From positions 122,839 to 186,838 of the forward strand of contig CAWJAY010000002.1 in assembly GCA_963840925.1 (NCBI GenBank): DNA of 64,000 nt, written 5' to 3'. Of this stretch, positions 7,694-16,398 are shown piece after piece. The notes below the pieces were generated by a model. It was not told the DNA's origin and did no database searches. It was given only the letters and a program-made list of their open reading frames with translations. A program made the translations under genes and the position numbers. Position 1 is the stretch's first letter, and each line of letters starts with the position of its first letter. Source of the stretch: DATAOG01 sp963840925. Its GTDB lineage: Bacteria; Pseudomonadota; Alphaproteobacteria; Geminicoccales; Geminicoccaceae.

Positions 7694-9538
7694 ATGAAGA
7701 CGGTCCGGCTGACCATGGCGCAAGCGCTGGTGAAGTGGTTGTGCGCCCAGCGCACCGTGCTGGCAGGCCAGGAAGCGCCGCTGTTCGGCGGCGTGTTCGC
7801 GATTTTCGGGCATGGCAACGTCACCTGCCTGGGCGAGGCGCTGGAGGCGGTCCAGGACCGGCTGCCGACCTGGCGCGGCCAGAACGAGCAATCGATGGCG
7901 CTGGCCGGCATCGCCTACGCCAAAGCCAAGCGGCGCCGCCAGATCATGGTCGCGACCAGCTCGATCGGGCCCGGCGCGCTCAACATGGTGACCGCGGCCG
8001 GGGTCGCGCATGCCAATCGGCTGCCGATCCTCTTGCTCGCCGGCGACACCTTCGCCAACCGGGTGCCCGACCCGGTGCTCCAGCAGGTCGAGCACTTCGG
8101 CGACCCGACCATGACCGTCAACGACGCCTTCAAGGCCGTGACCCGCTACTGGGACCGGATCGCGCGCCCCGAGCAGATCATCGCATCGCTGCCGCAGGCG
8201 ACCGCGGTCATGCTCGACCCGGCCGACTGCGGGCCGGCTTTTCTCGCCCTGTGCCAGGACACCCAGGCGGAAGCCTTCGACTATCCGGAGGCGTTCTTCG
8301 AGCCGAAGGTCTGGCGGGTGCCGCGGCCGCGGCCGGACGTCGAGCAGCTGGTCGCGGCCGCCGCCCTGCTGCGCAAGGCCGACCGGCCCCTGATCGTGGC
8401 CGGCGGCGGCGTCCACTACGCGCTGGCCAGCGCCGAGCTCGCGACCTTCGTCGAAACCCACCGGGTGCCGGTGGTCGAGACGATCGCCGGGCGCGCGGTG
8501 CTGCCGCACGATCACCCGAACAACGCCGGGCCGCTCGGCGTGATCGGCAGCGCCTCGGCCAACGCGCTCGCCGCCGAGGCCGACGTCGTGCTCGCGATCG
8601 GCACCCGGCTGCAGGATTTCACGACCGGCTCCTGGACCGTGTTCGGCAACCCGGACGTGCGCCTGATCGCGCTGAACGCCGCCCGGTTCGACGCCACCAA
8701 GCACCGGGCGCTCGCGGTCGTCGGCGACGCTCAGGTCGGGCTGACCGAGCTCTCGGCTGGGCTCGCCGGCTGGAAGGCGCCCGCCGCCTGGCTCGAGCGC
8801 GCCGCCAAGGAATACGCTGCTTGGAACCGGACCGTCGACCAGCACGCGGGGCCGACCAACGTCGAGCTGCCGTCCTACGCGCACGTGGTCGGCGCGATCA
8901 ACCGCGCCTGCGAGCCGACCGATCTGGCGCTGACCGCGGCCGGCGGCCTGCCGGGCGAGCTGTGCAAGAACTGGCGGGCCAAGACCATCGGCACCTTCGA
9001 CTGCGAGTTCGGCTTTTCCTGCATGGGCTACGAGATCGCCGGCGGCTGGGGGGCCAAGATGGCCGACCCGGAACGCGACGTCATCGTGTTCACCGGCGAC
9101 GGCTCCTACCTGATGCTGAACTCCGACATCTATTCCTCGGTGCTCACCGGTCACAAGCTGATCGTCGTCGTCTGCGACAATGGTGGCTTCGCGGTGATCA
9201 ATCGCCTGCAGAACTTCAAGGGCAGCCCGTCCTTCAACAACCTGATCAAGGACTGCCGGATCGTGCGCGAGGTCACAGTCGACTTCACGCGGCACGCCGA
9301 GAGCATGGGTGCCATTGCCGAGCACGTGCATGGCGTCGGCGAGCTCGAAGCCGCCTTTGCCCGCGCCAAGGCCGCCGATCGCACCTACGTGATCGTGGTC
9401 GACGTCCAGGCGCACCAATGGACGCCGGGCGATGCCTGGTGGGACGTGGCCGTGCCCGAGGTCAGCCGGCGGGCGGCGGTCCAGGAGGCGCGGGCCGCCC
9501 ACGAGCAAGGTTGGCAGCGGCAGCGGATCGGGGTCTGA
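7694..9538 (+). CDS. iolD: 3D-(3,5/4)-trihydroxycyclohexane-1,2-dione acylhydrolase (decyclizing)
   Basis: 614 residues, the normal length for IolD, a ThDP-dependent hydrolase that opens the cyclic dione ring in myo-inositol catabolism in the cytosol. The N-terminal Pyr domain carries GHGNVTCLGEAL and the family-typical RNEQ-like stretch GQNEQSMALAGIAYAKA. The PP domain has the ThDP motif FTGDGSYLMLNSDIYSS followed by VVVCDNGGFAVINRLQ. The ATG at 7694 is preceded by GGGAGG at a good distance. Its stop is 3 bases before iolE, so the two form an operon. The remaining iol genes are not in this window. Confidence 0.95.
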   Translation: MKTVRLTMAQALVKWLCAQRTVLAGQEAPLFGGVFAIFGHGNVTCLGEALEAVQDRLPTWRGQNEQSMALAGIAYAKAKRRRQIMVATSSIGPGALNMVTAAGVAHANRLPILLLAGDTFANRVPDPVLQQVEHFGDPTMTVNDAFKAVTRYWDRIARPEQIIASLPQATAVMLDPADCGPAFLALCQDTQAEAFDYPEAFFEPKVWRVPRPRPDVEQLVAAAALLRKADRPLIVAGGGVHYALASAELATFVETHRVPVVETIAGRAVLPHDHPNNAGPLGVIGSASANALAAEADVVLAIGTRLQDFTTGSWTVFGNPDVRLIALNAARFDATKHRALAVVGDAQVGLTELSAGLAGWKAPAAWLERAAKEYAAWNRTVDQHAGPTNVELPSYAHVVGAINRACEPTDLALTAAGGLPGELCKNWRAKTIGTFDCEFGFSCMGYEIAGGWGAKMADPERDVIVFTGDGSYLMLNSDIYSSVLTGHKLIVVVCDNGGFAVINRLQNFKGSPSFNNLIKDCRIVREVTVDFTRHAESMGAIAEHVHGVGELEAAFARAKAADRTYVIVVDVQAHQWTPGDAWWDVAVPEVSRRAAVQEARAAHEQGWQRQRIGV

Positions 9539-9541
9539 GCC

Positions 9542-10471
9542 ATGGCGGCGTCAGCCGGGCGAGGTGCTGGGCCGATCCGGCTCGGGATCGCGCCAATCGG
9601 CTGGTCGAACAACGATCTGCCCGAGCTCGGCGGCGACATCAGCCTCGAGCAGTGCCTGTCCGAGGCGCAGGCCGCGGGCTACTCGGGCGTCGAGAACGGC
9701 TGCAAGTTCCCGCTCGAGCCGAAGGCGCTGCGGCCGATCCTGGAAGCGCACGGGCTCGATCTGATCACCGGCTGGTTCTCGGGCGAGCTTCGCCGTTACA
9801 GCCTCGACGACGAGAGGCAGCGCCTTGCCCGCCAGCTCCGGCTTTACCAGGAGCTGAACGCCCCGGTGCTGCTCTACGCCGAGACCACCGATACCGTGCA
9901 GAACCGGATCGACCGCCCGCTCAGCGAGCGCCCGGTCATGTCCGAGGACGAGTTCAAGCGATATGGCGAGAAGCTCACGGCGCTCGCCGACTGGCTCAAG
10001 GCCGAGGGCTGCCCGATGACCTATCACCACCACATGGGCACCGTGGTCGAGACCGAGCCCGAGATCGATCTTCTGATGGCCAATACCGATGTCTCGGTCG
10101 GCCTGCTGATCGACGTCGGCCACCTGACCTTTGCGGGCGGCGACGTGCTCGCCACGACCAGCCGTCATGGCGCGCGCATCAACCACGTGCACTGTAAGGA
10201 CATCCGGGCCGACGTGCTCGCCCGGCTCAAGGCCGAGCACTGGTCGTTCCTCAAGGGCGTGATCGAGGGCGTGTTCACGGTGCCGGGCGACGGCTCGATC
10301 GACTTCGCCCCGTTGGCCAGCGCGCTGGCCAAGATCGGCTATCGCGGCTGGGTGGTGGTCGAGGCCGAGCAGGACCCGAAGCAAGCCAACCCGCTCGAGA
10401 TGGCCAGGATCGGCCATCGGGCGCTGACCGAAGCCTTCACTGGTGCCGGCTTCGCGATTGCGCCTCGCTAG
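9542..10471 (+). CDS. iolE: myo-inosose-2 dehydratase
   Basis: 309 residues, a TIM-barrel of the xylose-isomerase-like superfamily. IolE dehydrates 2-keto-myo-inositol to the dione that IolD then hydrolyses. Family signatures include the start IRLGIAPIGWSNND, the metal-site region TYHHHMGTVVETEPEID, LLIDVGHLTFAGGD, NHVHCKDIR, and the C-terminal WVVVEAEQDP, which provide the Glu/Asp/His ligands. It follows iolD after 3 bases, consistent with translational coupling in the pathway. Confidence 0.95.
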   Translation: MAASAGRGAGPIRLGIAPIGWSNNDLPELGGDISLEQCLSEAQAAGYSGVENGCKFPLEPKALRPILEAHGLDLITGWFSGELRRYSLDDERQRLARQLRLYQELNAPVLLYAETTDTVQNRIDRPLSERPVMSEDEFKRYGEKLTALADWLKAEGCPMTYHHHMGTVVETEPEIDLLMANTDVSVGLLIDVGHLTFAGGDVLATTSRHGARINHVHCKDIRADVLARLKAEHWSFLKGVIEGVFTVPGDGSIDFAPLASALAKIGYRGWVVVEAEQDPKQANPLEMARIGHRALTEAFTGAGFAIAPR

Positions 10472-10568
10472 TCGGTACCGCCGACCCGGGCGCGCCGATC
10501 AGCGTCGGAGCCGGCCCTTGGTCTCGGCGGCGGGCGGGCTGTTCGCTACCGCCGCGGCGGTCATCGCC

Positions 10569-11099
10569 ATGGAGGCTGTCGCCATGACCCACCAGCTGCC
10601 GGCCGATCCGGAGGCGATCGTCATCGAATGGCGCTCTTCGGGGGGCCTCCACGAAGCGGCCGAGGCGACCCCGGATCTGGTCGTGCGCGCCGGCGGCCGG
10701 GTCACGGTCGGGCCGCGCCTGGCCGGCGGCCGGGCCGCCGAAGGCCGGATCACGCCGCGCCGGCTGCAGGACTTGCTGGCGTTCGCGCTGGATCAACACC
10801 GCTTCTTCGAGATCGATGGGCAGGCGCTGGAGTCCGCGCTCGCGGCGGCGCGCCAGCGACGCGAAGGGGCAGGCGGCGGCGCGGTGCCGCTCGGCCCGCC
10901 TTACCTCGACGCGGGCACGACCCGGATCCTGATCGCCGCCGATCGCCGTCGCCAGGTGCTCGAGCAGCAGGGCCTGTTCGCGGCGGCGCAGGATTATCCC
11001 GAGGTCGAGGCGCTTGCGCGCCTGCGCGCGATCGAGCTCAGGCTGCTCGAGCTGGCGCAGGAGATCGCCGGCGCCGCCGCCAGCTCGAGACCGCGGTAA
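10569..11099 (+). CDS. Conserved-looking hypothetical protein
   Basis: 176 residues from the ATG at 10569; another in-frame ATG lies at 10584. The frame is open into the iolE 3' end, so a longer form starting near 10519 with a hydrophobic leader (VSAAGGLFATAAAVIAM) is possible. The visible core is a two-part beta-rich domain (IVIEWRSSGGL, GRVTVGPRL, GRITPRRLQDLLAFALDQ) followed by a helical C-terminus rich in Leu/Glu. No domain was recognised. Composition and codon use match the neighbours, so it is probably real. Position after iolE may be chance. Confidence 0.6.
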   Translation: MEAVAMTHQLPADPEAIVIEWRSSGGLHEAAEATPDLVVRAGGRVTVGPRLAGGRAAEGRITPRRLQDLLAFALDQHRFFEIDGQALESALAAARQRREGAGGGAVPLGPPYLDAGTTRILIAADRRRQVLEQQGLFAAAQDYPEVEALARLRAIELRLLELAQEIAGAAASSRPR

Positions 11100-11146
11100 G
11101 CGGCGGCCCGCCCGGCTGGGACGGGCCGCGCGCTCAAGGTGCTCGG

Positions 11147-12361
11147 TCAGCCGGCGAACGCCTCCTCTGGCAACACGGTCTGCTCGGGTATCAGCATGAC
11201 CCCGTGGCCGCCGTGGTCCGCCTCCTCGACGCCCACCCCCATCAGCGCCAGCATCAGCGCGCTCGGCAACGTGTAGGGATCGGCGGCGGCGAGGTTGACC
11301 TGGTAGCCCAGGTCCTGCAGCGAGCCCACGGTCAGCCGGCTGATCGGGTTGACGCCGGCGTTCAGGAACCCGGTCATCAGCTCGTTGCCGAGCACCGCCT
11401 CGCGCCAATGGGAGTCGCGGGTGCCGACCCCGCCGGTGTTGGCGACCGGCACCGGGACCGGGGTGGCGCTGCCGGTCAGGGCCGCGAACTCCTGCATCGC
11501 CTTGGCGCCGGTGAAGGTCGGGTTGATCGTGCCCGCGCCCTGCAACAGGCCGAGATGGGGCCAGATCGTCCCGATGCCGATGACGTGGCCCATCTCGTGC
11601 ATGATCACGCGCACGAGGCTGCCCTCGGCCTCCATCCGGGCGAGATCGGCGCTGTCGAACGACATGATCCCCCAGGCCGGCAGGAAACTGCCGTGACGCA
11701 GGAAGGTCGGGCCGGCCTGGCCGAGGATGCCGCCGGTGCCATCGATCGCCACGCCCTGGGCCTCGATCACGACGTCGTCCACGGTCTCGCCGTTGACGAC
11801 CACGGCCGGCAGGTCGCCGACGATCATCTCCGACCAGCGCGCGGCCGCGACCTGGAACGCGTCGCGCTGGGCGCTGGTCAGACCGCCGCGGAAGCGCACG
11901 TCGATTTCGAACCTCGGCTGCGGCGCCTCCCGGGTGCTGATCGCCAGCCCCCAGCTGCGCAACGTGCCGCCGTCCTGAAACGCGCGGTCGCGCACCTCGA
12001 GCTTCCAGACGCCATTCGCCGGCCGATTGCGGAAGTCGGCAAGGTTGCCCTCCGGCCGGAACGTGCTGCGAAACGGCGGCGTGCCGCTGCCGATCGCGAC
12101 GTTGGCGTCGGAATCGAACACGGTGTCCTGGAAATCGTCGCGCGAGCCGCCGCGCCGGTCGCACAGGACGACCCGCTGGCCGCTCGGGTTCAGCACGCTG
12201 ATCGAGAGATCCCCGGTCCAGCTGTGATCGATGTCGACGGTGACGTCGACGTCGTCGACCGTGAGCCCGTCCAGGCCGCTCACGGCGATCTGCGAGACCA
12301 CCGTGCTCGGCGGGCCGGGATTGATCGGAACCGGGGTGGCATTGCTGAATTCTTGCCGCAT
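11147..12361 (-). CDS. Leishmanolysin-like metalloprotease with N-terminal P (Homo B) domain
   Basis: 404 residues without a Sec signal peptide. Residues about 20-142 match a proprotein-convertase P domain (TVDIDHSWTGDLSISVLNPS, GVWKLEVRD, WGLAIST). A metzincin-type zinc peptidase follows: HEMGHVIGIG at 255-264, then a distant third ligand His318 in DSHWREAV and a Met-turn at NELMTGF (Met329), the spacing seen in M8 leishmanolysins. The family cleaves extracellular proteins. Lack of a signal peptide suggests another export route such as type I secretion, but no RTX repeats or transporter lie nearby. The domain order P-then-peptidase is unusual. Confidence 0.8.
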   Translation of the reverse strand: MRQEFSNATPVPINPGPPSTVVSQIAVSGLDGLTVDDVDVTVDIDHSWTGDLSISVLNPSGQRVVLCDRRGGSRDDFQDTVFDSDANVAIGSGTPPFRSTFRPEGNLADFRNRPANGVWKLEVRDRAFQDGGTLRSWGLAISTREAPQPRFEIDVRFRGGLTSAQRDAFQVAAARWSEMIVGDLPAVVVNGETVDDVVIEAQGVAIDGTGGILGQAGPTFLRHGSFLPAWGIMSFDSADLARMEAEGSLVRVIMHEMGHVIGIGTIWPHLGLLQGAGTINPTFTGAKAMQEFAALTGSATPVPVPVANTGGVGTRDSHWREAVLGNELMTGFLNAGVNPISRLTVGSLQDLGYQVNLAAADPYTLPSALMLALMGVGVEEADHGGHGVMLIPEQTVLPEEAFAG

Positions 12362-12553
12362 TCTAGCGCACTCCTCAAAAATGATCGCCGGGACGCCCCG
12401 GCCAGGCCGAACCCAAAGTCTGAGTTGACGCCCAAGACTAGAGCCGCGATCAGCGGTTGGCTGTGAGCTCGCTCACAGGCTGCCCCAGGTCCGGTCGGAG
12501 ACGGGGATCAGGGCGTCAGAGGCCGGCCGCGATCGTCATCGGAAGGCTGCCGT

Positions 12554-13022
12554 TCAGAACGGCGGGCCGTAGCGGAGCGCCTGGGCGATGTTGTCGAGCA
12601 TCTGGTCGAGCATGCCGCCGCGCTCGGTCGGGCGGAGCTGGCTCCGGGCCTCGACCAGATAGCGATTCACCGAAGTCCAGCCGCTCGGCCAGGATCACCG
12701 CCACGTAGAGCGCTGCGGTCGGATTGACCTGCAGAAACGTCTGGCCGTGGGCGACGTGGAAGCTCGAGGGTTGCAGCGCCCGCACGTCGGCGGTGTGCGG
12801 CTGGCCGAGCAGGACCGCAAGCTCGCCGAACACCGCGCCCGGGGTGCTGACCTCGGCCAGCCGGACGCCGTCGCGCACGACCTCGACCACGCCCTGCTTC
12901 AGGATCAAAAGCTTGCCGGTGGTCGTGCCGGCGGCGAGCACCACGTCGCCTGGTTGATGCACCTCGAGCGGCAGCGACGACAGCTTCTCCAACACCAGTG
13001 CTGGGTCCAGGATCGAGGGCAT
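12554..13022 (-). pseudogene. Cyclic nucleotide-binding domain protein with C-terminal frameshift
   Basis: The N-terminal 115 residues form a cNMP-binding beta-barrel (GDVVLAAGTTTGKLLILKQG, then PGAVFGELAVLLGQPHTADV, the phosphate-binding cassette position). No helix-turn-helix follows, so it is probably a stand-alone sensor rather than a CRP-type regulator. Near 12675 the frame shifts: reading on as encoded gives an arginine/proline-rich tail, while removing one base restores SVNRYLVEARSQLRPTERGG and a helical end stopping at 12554. As written the frame continues to 12516. This is either a recent mutation or an assembly indel. Confidence 0.7.
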
Positions 13023-13104
13023 GGCCGGCAGCCTCCTTGGAGCGAAACGCGGCGATAGTGCCAGCTCCGGCGCCGCCTGTCGCGCCGCGCGTGCCGGCCG
13101 GGTC

Positions 13105-13350
13105 TCAGGTCTTCTCGAGCACGTAGATGAAGATCTCGCCGCTCTGCTCGCACTTCAGCAGCTTGTGCCCGGTCGCCTCGCAAAAGCTGGTAAAGTCCTC
13201 GACCGAGGCCGGGTCGGTCGCGAGCACGCAGATCGTGGCGCCGGGCTCGACCACCATCAGCGCCTGACGGGTCTTGACCAGCGGCATCGGGCAGACGAGG
13301 CCGCGACAGTCCAGGAACACGTCGTAGGTCGGGTGCTGCTCGGCGGTCAC
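13105..13350 (-). CDS. TusA-like sulfurtransferase
   Basis: 81 residues, the normal size for the TusA/SirA/YedF fold. The active-site motif is CRGLVCPMPLVKTRQAL, with the CPxP cysteine that carries a persulfide, followed by VLATDPASVEDFTSFCEATGH, typical of the family. It acts in the cytosol in sulfur relay (tRNA thiolation or sulfur oxidation in known cases); the acceptor here is unknown. It lies 82 bases downstream of the cNMP-binding gene on the same strand. A second TusA-like gene is at 30193. Confidence 0.88.
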   Translation of the reverse strand: MTAEQHPTYDVFLDCRGLVCPMPLVKTRQALMVVEPGATICVLATDPASVEDFTSFCEATGHKLLKCEQSGEIFIYVLEKT

Positions 13351-13497
13351 GATGCGGCTCCGAAGGTCGCGCCGCGCATTCTAGCAGATCGCGGCCGCGA
13401 TCGTGAACCGCTGGCGGCGTGGCGCGATCCGCAATAGCTCGCGGTTGAAGAAACGCGCCGGCGCATCCAATGTGGCGTTCTCGGCCGGGAGAGCGGA

Positions 13498-14013
13498 ATG
13501 CGGACGCTGTTGCTGATGCGCCATGCCAAGTCGAGCTGGGACGAGCCCGGCCTCGCCGACCTCGATCGACCGCTGGCGGCGCGCGGCCGGCAGGCGGCGC
13601 CGCTGGTCGCGCGCTACCTGGCCAAGCATGGCCTGATCCCAGATCTGGTGCTCGGCTCGCCGGCGCAAAGGGTGCGCGAGACCTGGGCGCTGATGGCGCC
13701 GCTGCTCGGCGACCGGGTCGACTGCAAGACCTTGCAGAGCCTCTATGACGCGGCGCCGAGCCGGTTGCTCGGGGCGATTCGCCGGACCGGGGGCGAGGTC
13801 GGGACGCTGATGGTGATCGGCCACAACCCGGGTCTGGGCGCCCTCGCGCAGAGCCTGGCCGGGTCCGGCCGCGAGGACGACCTGCAGCGCCTGCGGACCA
13901 AGTTTCCGACTGCAGGCGTGGCCGTGCTCGCGTTCGAGGCGGAGCGCTGGGCCGATTTCACCGCCGGCCGCGGCCGGCTCGAGAAGCTCGTGCGGCCCAA
14001 GGACCTGCGCTGA
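13498..14013 (+). CDS. sixA: SixA-type histidine phosphatase
   Basis: 171 residues. The N-terminus LLLMRHAKSSW carries the RHG-type catalytic motif (RHAKS) of the histidine phosphatase superfamily, and VIGHNPGLGALAQ supplies the second catalytic histidine. In characterised SixA the enzyme removes phosphate from a phosphohistidine of a phosphotransfer protein. It is followed after 58 bases by an alpha/beta hydrolase in the same direction. The minus-strand TusA gene is divergent, so a promoter should lie in 13351-13497. Confidence 0.88.
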   Translation: MRTLLLMRHAKSSWDEPGLADLDRPLAARGRQAAPLVARYLAKHGLIPDLVLGSPAQRVRETWALMAPLLGDRVDCKTLQSLYDAAPSRLLGAIRRTGGEVGTLMVIGHNPGLGALAQSLAGSGREDDLQRLRTKFPTAGVAVLAFEAERWADFTAGRGRLEKLVRPKDLR

Positions 14014-14071
14014 AAGGCGAGAGCGGCGTGGCGAGCGGGGCGACCATGGACCGGGGTGGCAGACGGCTGCG

Positions 14072-14887
14072 ATGAAGCTGCTGATCATCCTGGGACTGGG
14101 CTACGCGGGCGTCGCCGGCCTGCTCTATTTCGCCCAGGCCAGGCTTTTGTTCCCCGCCGCTGGCCGGCCGAGCCAGCAGCTGGATCATCCCCGCCAGCCC
14201 GAGCGAATGGTGCTGCCGAGCGGCAATGGCGCGGCCGAGCTGCACGGCATGCTGTTTCGCCCGTCGGCGGCCGGTGCCGATCTTTTGATCGGCTTTGGCG
14301 GCAACGGCCAGGATGCCGAGTTCCTGGCCCAGGATCTGGCGGCCGACTTTCCCGACCAGCAGGTTGCGGTGTTCCACTATCGCGGCTATGGCCCGAGCAC
14401 GGGCAAGCCCAGCGAGGCTGCGCTGCTCGTCGACGCGCTCGCGATCTACGATGCCATGACCGAGCGCCTGCGGCCGCCGCGCACCTTCGCGATCGGCATC
14501 TCGCTGGGCTCCGCGGTCGCGGCCTATCTCTCGAAATGGCGGCCGCTCGCCGGCCTGCTGCTGATCACGCCGTTCGATTCGGTCGCGGCGATCGCCAAGG
14601 AGAGCTATTTCTGGCTGCCGGTCGACCTCCTGCTGCGCCACCGGTTCTCGACCATCGAGTTCATGGCCGGCAACCCGACCCCGGTCGCCGTGATCGCGGC
14701 TCAGGACGACCGGATCGTGCGCCCGGAACGGACGCAGGCCCTGGTCGACCGGCTGGCAAAGCTGGTGTTCTACCGGGTGCTGGCCGACGCCACGCACAAC
14801 ACCATCTACCAGCTGCCGACCTTCGAGGCGACGCTCGCGGCGGCCTTCGCGGCGCTGCGCGACGCGGCCGACCGCCGCCAGCAGTGA
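14072..14887 (+). CDS. Membrane-anchored alpha/beta hydrolase (BEM46/ABHD13-like)
   Basis: 271 residues. An N-terminal hydrophobic helix (LLIILGLGYAGVAGLLYFAQ) anchors it in the inner membrane. The hydrolase core shows an oxyanion region GFGGNGQDAEF, nucleophile elbow GISLGSAVAAYL (GxSxG), acid AAQDDRIV and histidine ADATHNTIY. The layout matches BEM46/ABHD13-like serine hydrolases whose substrates are mostly unknown. It sits between sixA and the UspA gene, all in the same direction. Confidence 0.85.
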   Translation: MKLLIILGLGYAGVAGLLYFAQARLLFPAAGRPSQQLDHPRQPERMVLPSGNGAAELHGMLFRPSAAGADLLIGFGGNGQDAEFLAQDLAADFPDQQVAVFHYRGYGPSTGKPSEAALLVDALAIYDAMTERLRPPRTFAIGISLGSAVAAYLSKWRPLAGLLLITPFDSVAAIAKESYFWLPVDLLLRHRFSTIEFMAGNPTPVAVIAAQDDRIVRPERTQALVDRLAKLVFYRVLADATHNTIYQLPTFEATLAAAFAALRDAADRRQQ

Positions 14888-14929
14888 GAGGTCGATCGGC
14901 CCCCTTATGCCATTGAGGAGAAAAAGACG

Positions 14930-15789
14930 ATGAGCGATGCAGCAGCACCTGCAGTCCCGCCGATCCGCGCGGTCTTGCATCCGACCGATCTCACGCCGGC
15001 GGGCACGCTCGCCTTTGCCCATGCGCTTCGGCTGGCGGCCGCGAAGCGCACCAAGCTCTACGTGCTCAACGCCGATCCGGAGGATAGCGAGGACATCGAC
15101 TGGGACGCCTATCCCGCGGTGCGGCGGACGCTCGCCAGCTGGGGCATGCTCGAGGAAGGCAGCGCGCCGGGCGCGGTCTTCGAGCGGCTCGGCGTCCAGG
15201 TCACCAAGGTCCGGATCCCCGATCGCGACGCCGTGCGCGCGATCCTGCAGTTCCTCGAGAACCACCCGAGCGACATCATCGTGCTCGCGACCGAGGGCCG
15301 CGGCGGTCTGCCGCGCTGGCTGCACGGCTCGGTCGCCGAGCCGGTCGCGCGGGCAGCGCACACGCCGACGCTGTTCATCCGGCATGGCGCCCGCGGCTTC
15401 GTAGCACCCGACAGTGGCGCCGTCACCTGCGGCGGGTGCTGATCCCGGTCGATCGTCAGCCACGAGCGGTCGATGCGCTGGGCGCGGCCTGGGAGATCAC
15501 CCGGCTGCTCGGTGCCGAGGGCGCCGTGCTGCAGTTGCTCCACGTCGGCAGCGCCCTCGATCCGGCCACGATCGAAGTGGCGCCGGACACCTGGCCCACG
15601 GTCGAGCATGCGGTGCGCAGCGGCGACGTGGTCGAGCAGATCCTCGCCGTTGCCAACGAGGGGTCGGCCGACCTGATCGCGATGGCGACCGAGGGGCGTC
15701 AAGGGTTTCTGGACGCGCTCCGCGGCAGCACGACCGAGCGCGTGCTCCGCCACGCGCCCTGCCCGGTGCTCGCGGTCCCGGCGCGCTAG
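14930..15789 (+). pseudogene. Tandem universal stress protein (two UspA domains), frameshifted between domains
   Basis: The first frame (14930-15442, 170 aa) covers a complete UspA domain: VLHPTDLTPAGTLAFAHAL at the start and VLATEGRGGLPRWLHGSVAEP, the nucleotide-binding G-x2-G-x9-G-S/T signature. It then ends abruptly. A second UspA domain (VLIPVDRQPRAVDALG to MATEGRQGFLDALRGSTTER) follows in another frame from about 15436 to 15789. Adding one base near 15428 fuses them as the usual two-domain protein of about 286 residues. Either an indel error or two translationally coupled halves. GAGGAG precedes the start. Confidence 0.75.
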
Positions 15790-15888
15790 CGCCCCCGGGC
15801 CGCCGGACGTCCTCAGAAGGGCATCGGGGATAGTGGCGCGATCAAAGGGCGCGGGTATGATGCCAGGCCCGCATCAGAGGAGGCTACC

Positions 15889-16089
15889 ATGGCGGTTGCT
15901 CGGGTCACCAAAGTCACGGCGTCATCGCCAAGCGGCTTTCAGGAAGCGGTCAACGAGGGTCTGGCCCGCGCCGCGCAGACGCTGCACGGGATCACCGGCC
16001 TCGAGGTGGTCGCTCAGAAAGCCAAGGTCGAGAACGGCCAGATCAGCGAATACCGGGTGACGATCGAGGTCACCTTCATCCTCGATTGA
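15889..16089 (+). CDS. Dodecin
   Basis: 66 residues, the standard dodecin length. The sequence follows the beta-alpha-beta-beta fold: VTKVTASSPSGFQEAVNEGL, helix ARAAQTLHGITGLEVV, and YRVTIEVTFILD at the end. Dodecins form hollow dodecamers that store flavin or CoA. GAGGAGGCTACC immediately upstream of the ATG is a strong ribosome binding site. It is followed by a strong hairpin at 16149. Confidence 0.92.
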   Translation: MAVARVTKVTASSPSGFQEAVNEGLARAAQTLHGITGLEVVAQKAKVENGQISEYRVTIEVTFILD

Positions 16090-16148
16090 GCCGTTCGCTG
16101 CCGTCGCCGGGATGCCCGGCGGACGGCGATGGTTGTCTTTTGAACGTA

Positions 16149-16184
16149 GAAACCCCGCCGTATCCGTGGTGCCGGCGGGGTTTC
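16149..16184. terminator. Hairpin terminator after dodecin
   Basis: A perfect 12-bp stem, GAAACCCCGCCG paired with CGGCGGGGTTTC, around a 12-base loop, 60 bases after the dodecin stop. The stem ends in TTTC rather than a long T tract. A smaller hairpin (CTGGGGC/GCCCCAG) follows at 16190-16208. It could serve dodecin and, from the other side, deoA. Confidence 0.75.
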
Positions 16185-16398
16185 AGTGCCTGGGGCGCGC
16201 AGCCCCAGCACGCCCGACTTTGCAGCCGAGCCCAATTTTGGTCAAATGACCAGATTGTCGGGTCGTCATCCTTTGTCCGGTGGAGTCATGCGGTTTACGG
16301 CACCCTCCTGCTCAGTTGTCTGCATGCGATTGCAAACGACTGCGAGCTGTCCTCCACAGTCTTGGACTTAACTATAGTGAGATCAGCGAACGCGCTCG

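Noticed and set aside
7634..9508. Minus-strand frame of 624 codons opposite iolD
   Set aside because: Composition artefact of high GC; iolD is unmistakable on the plus strand.
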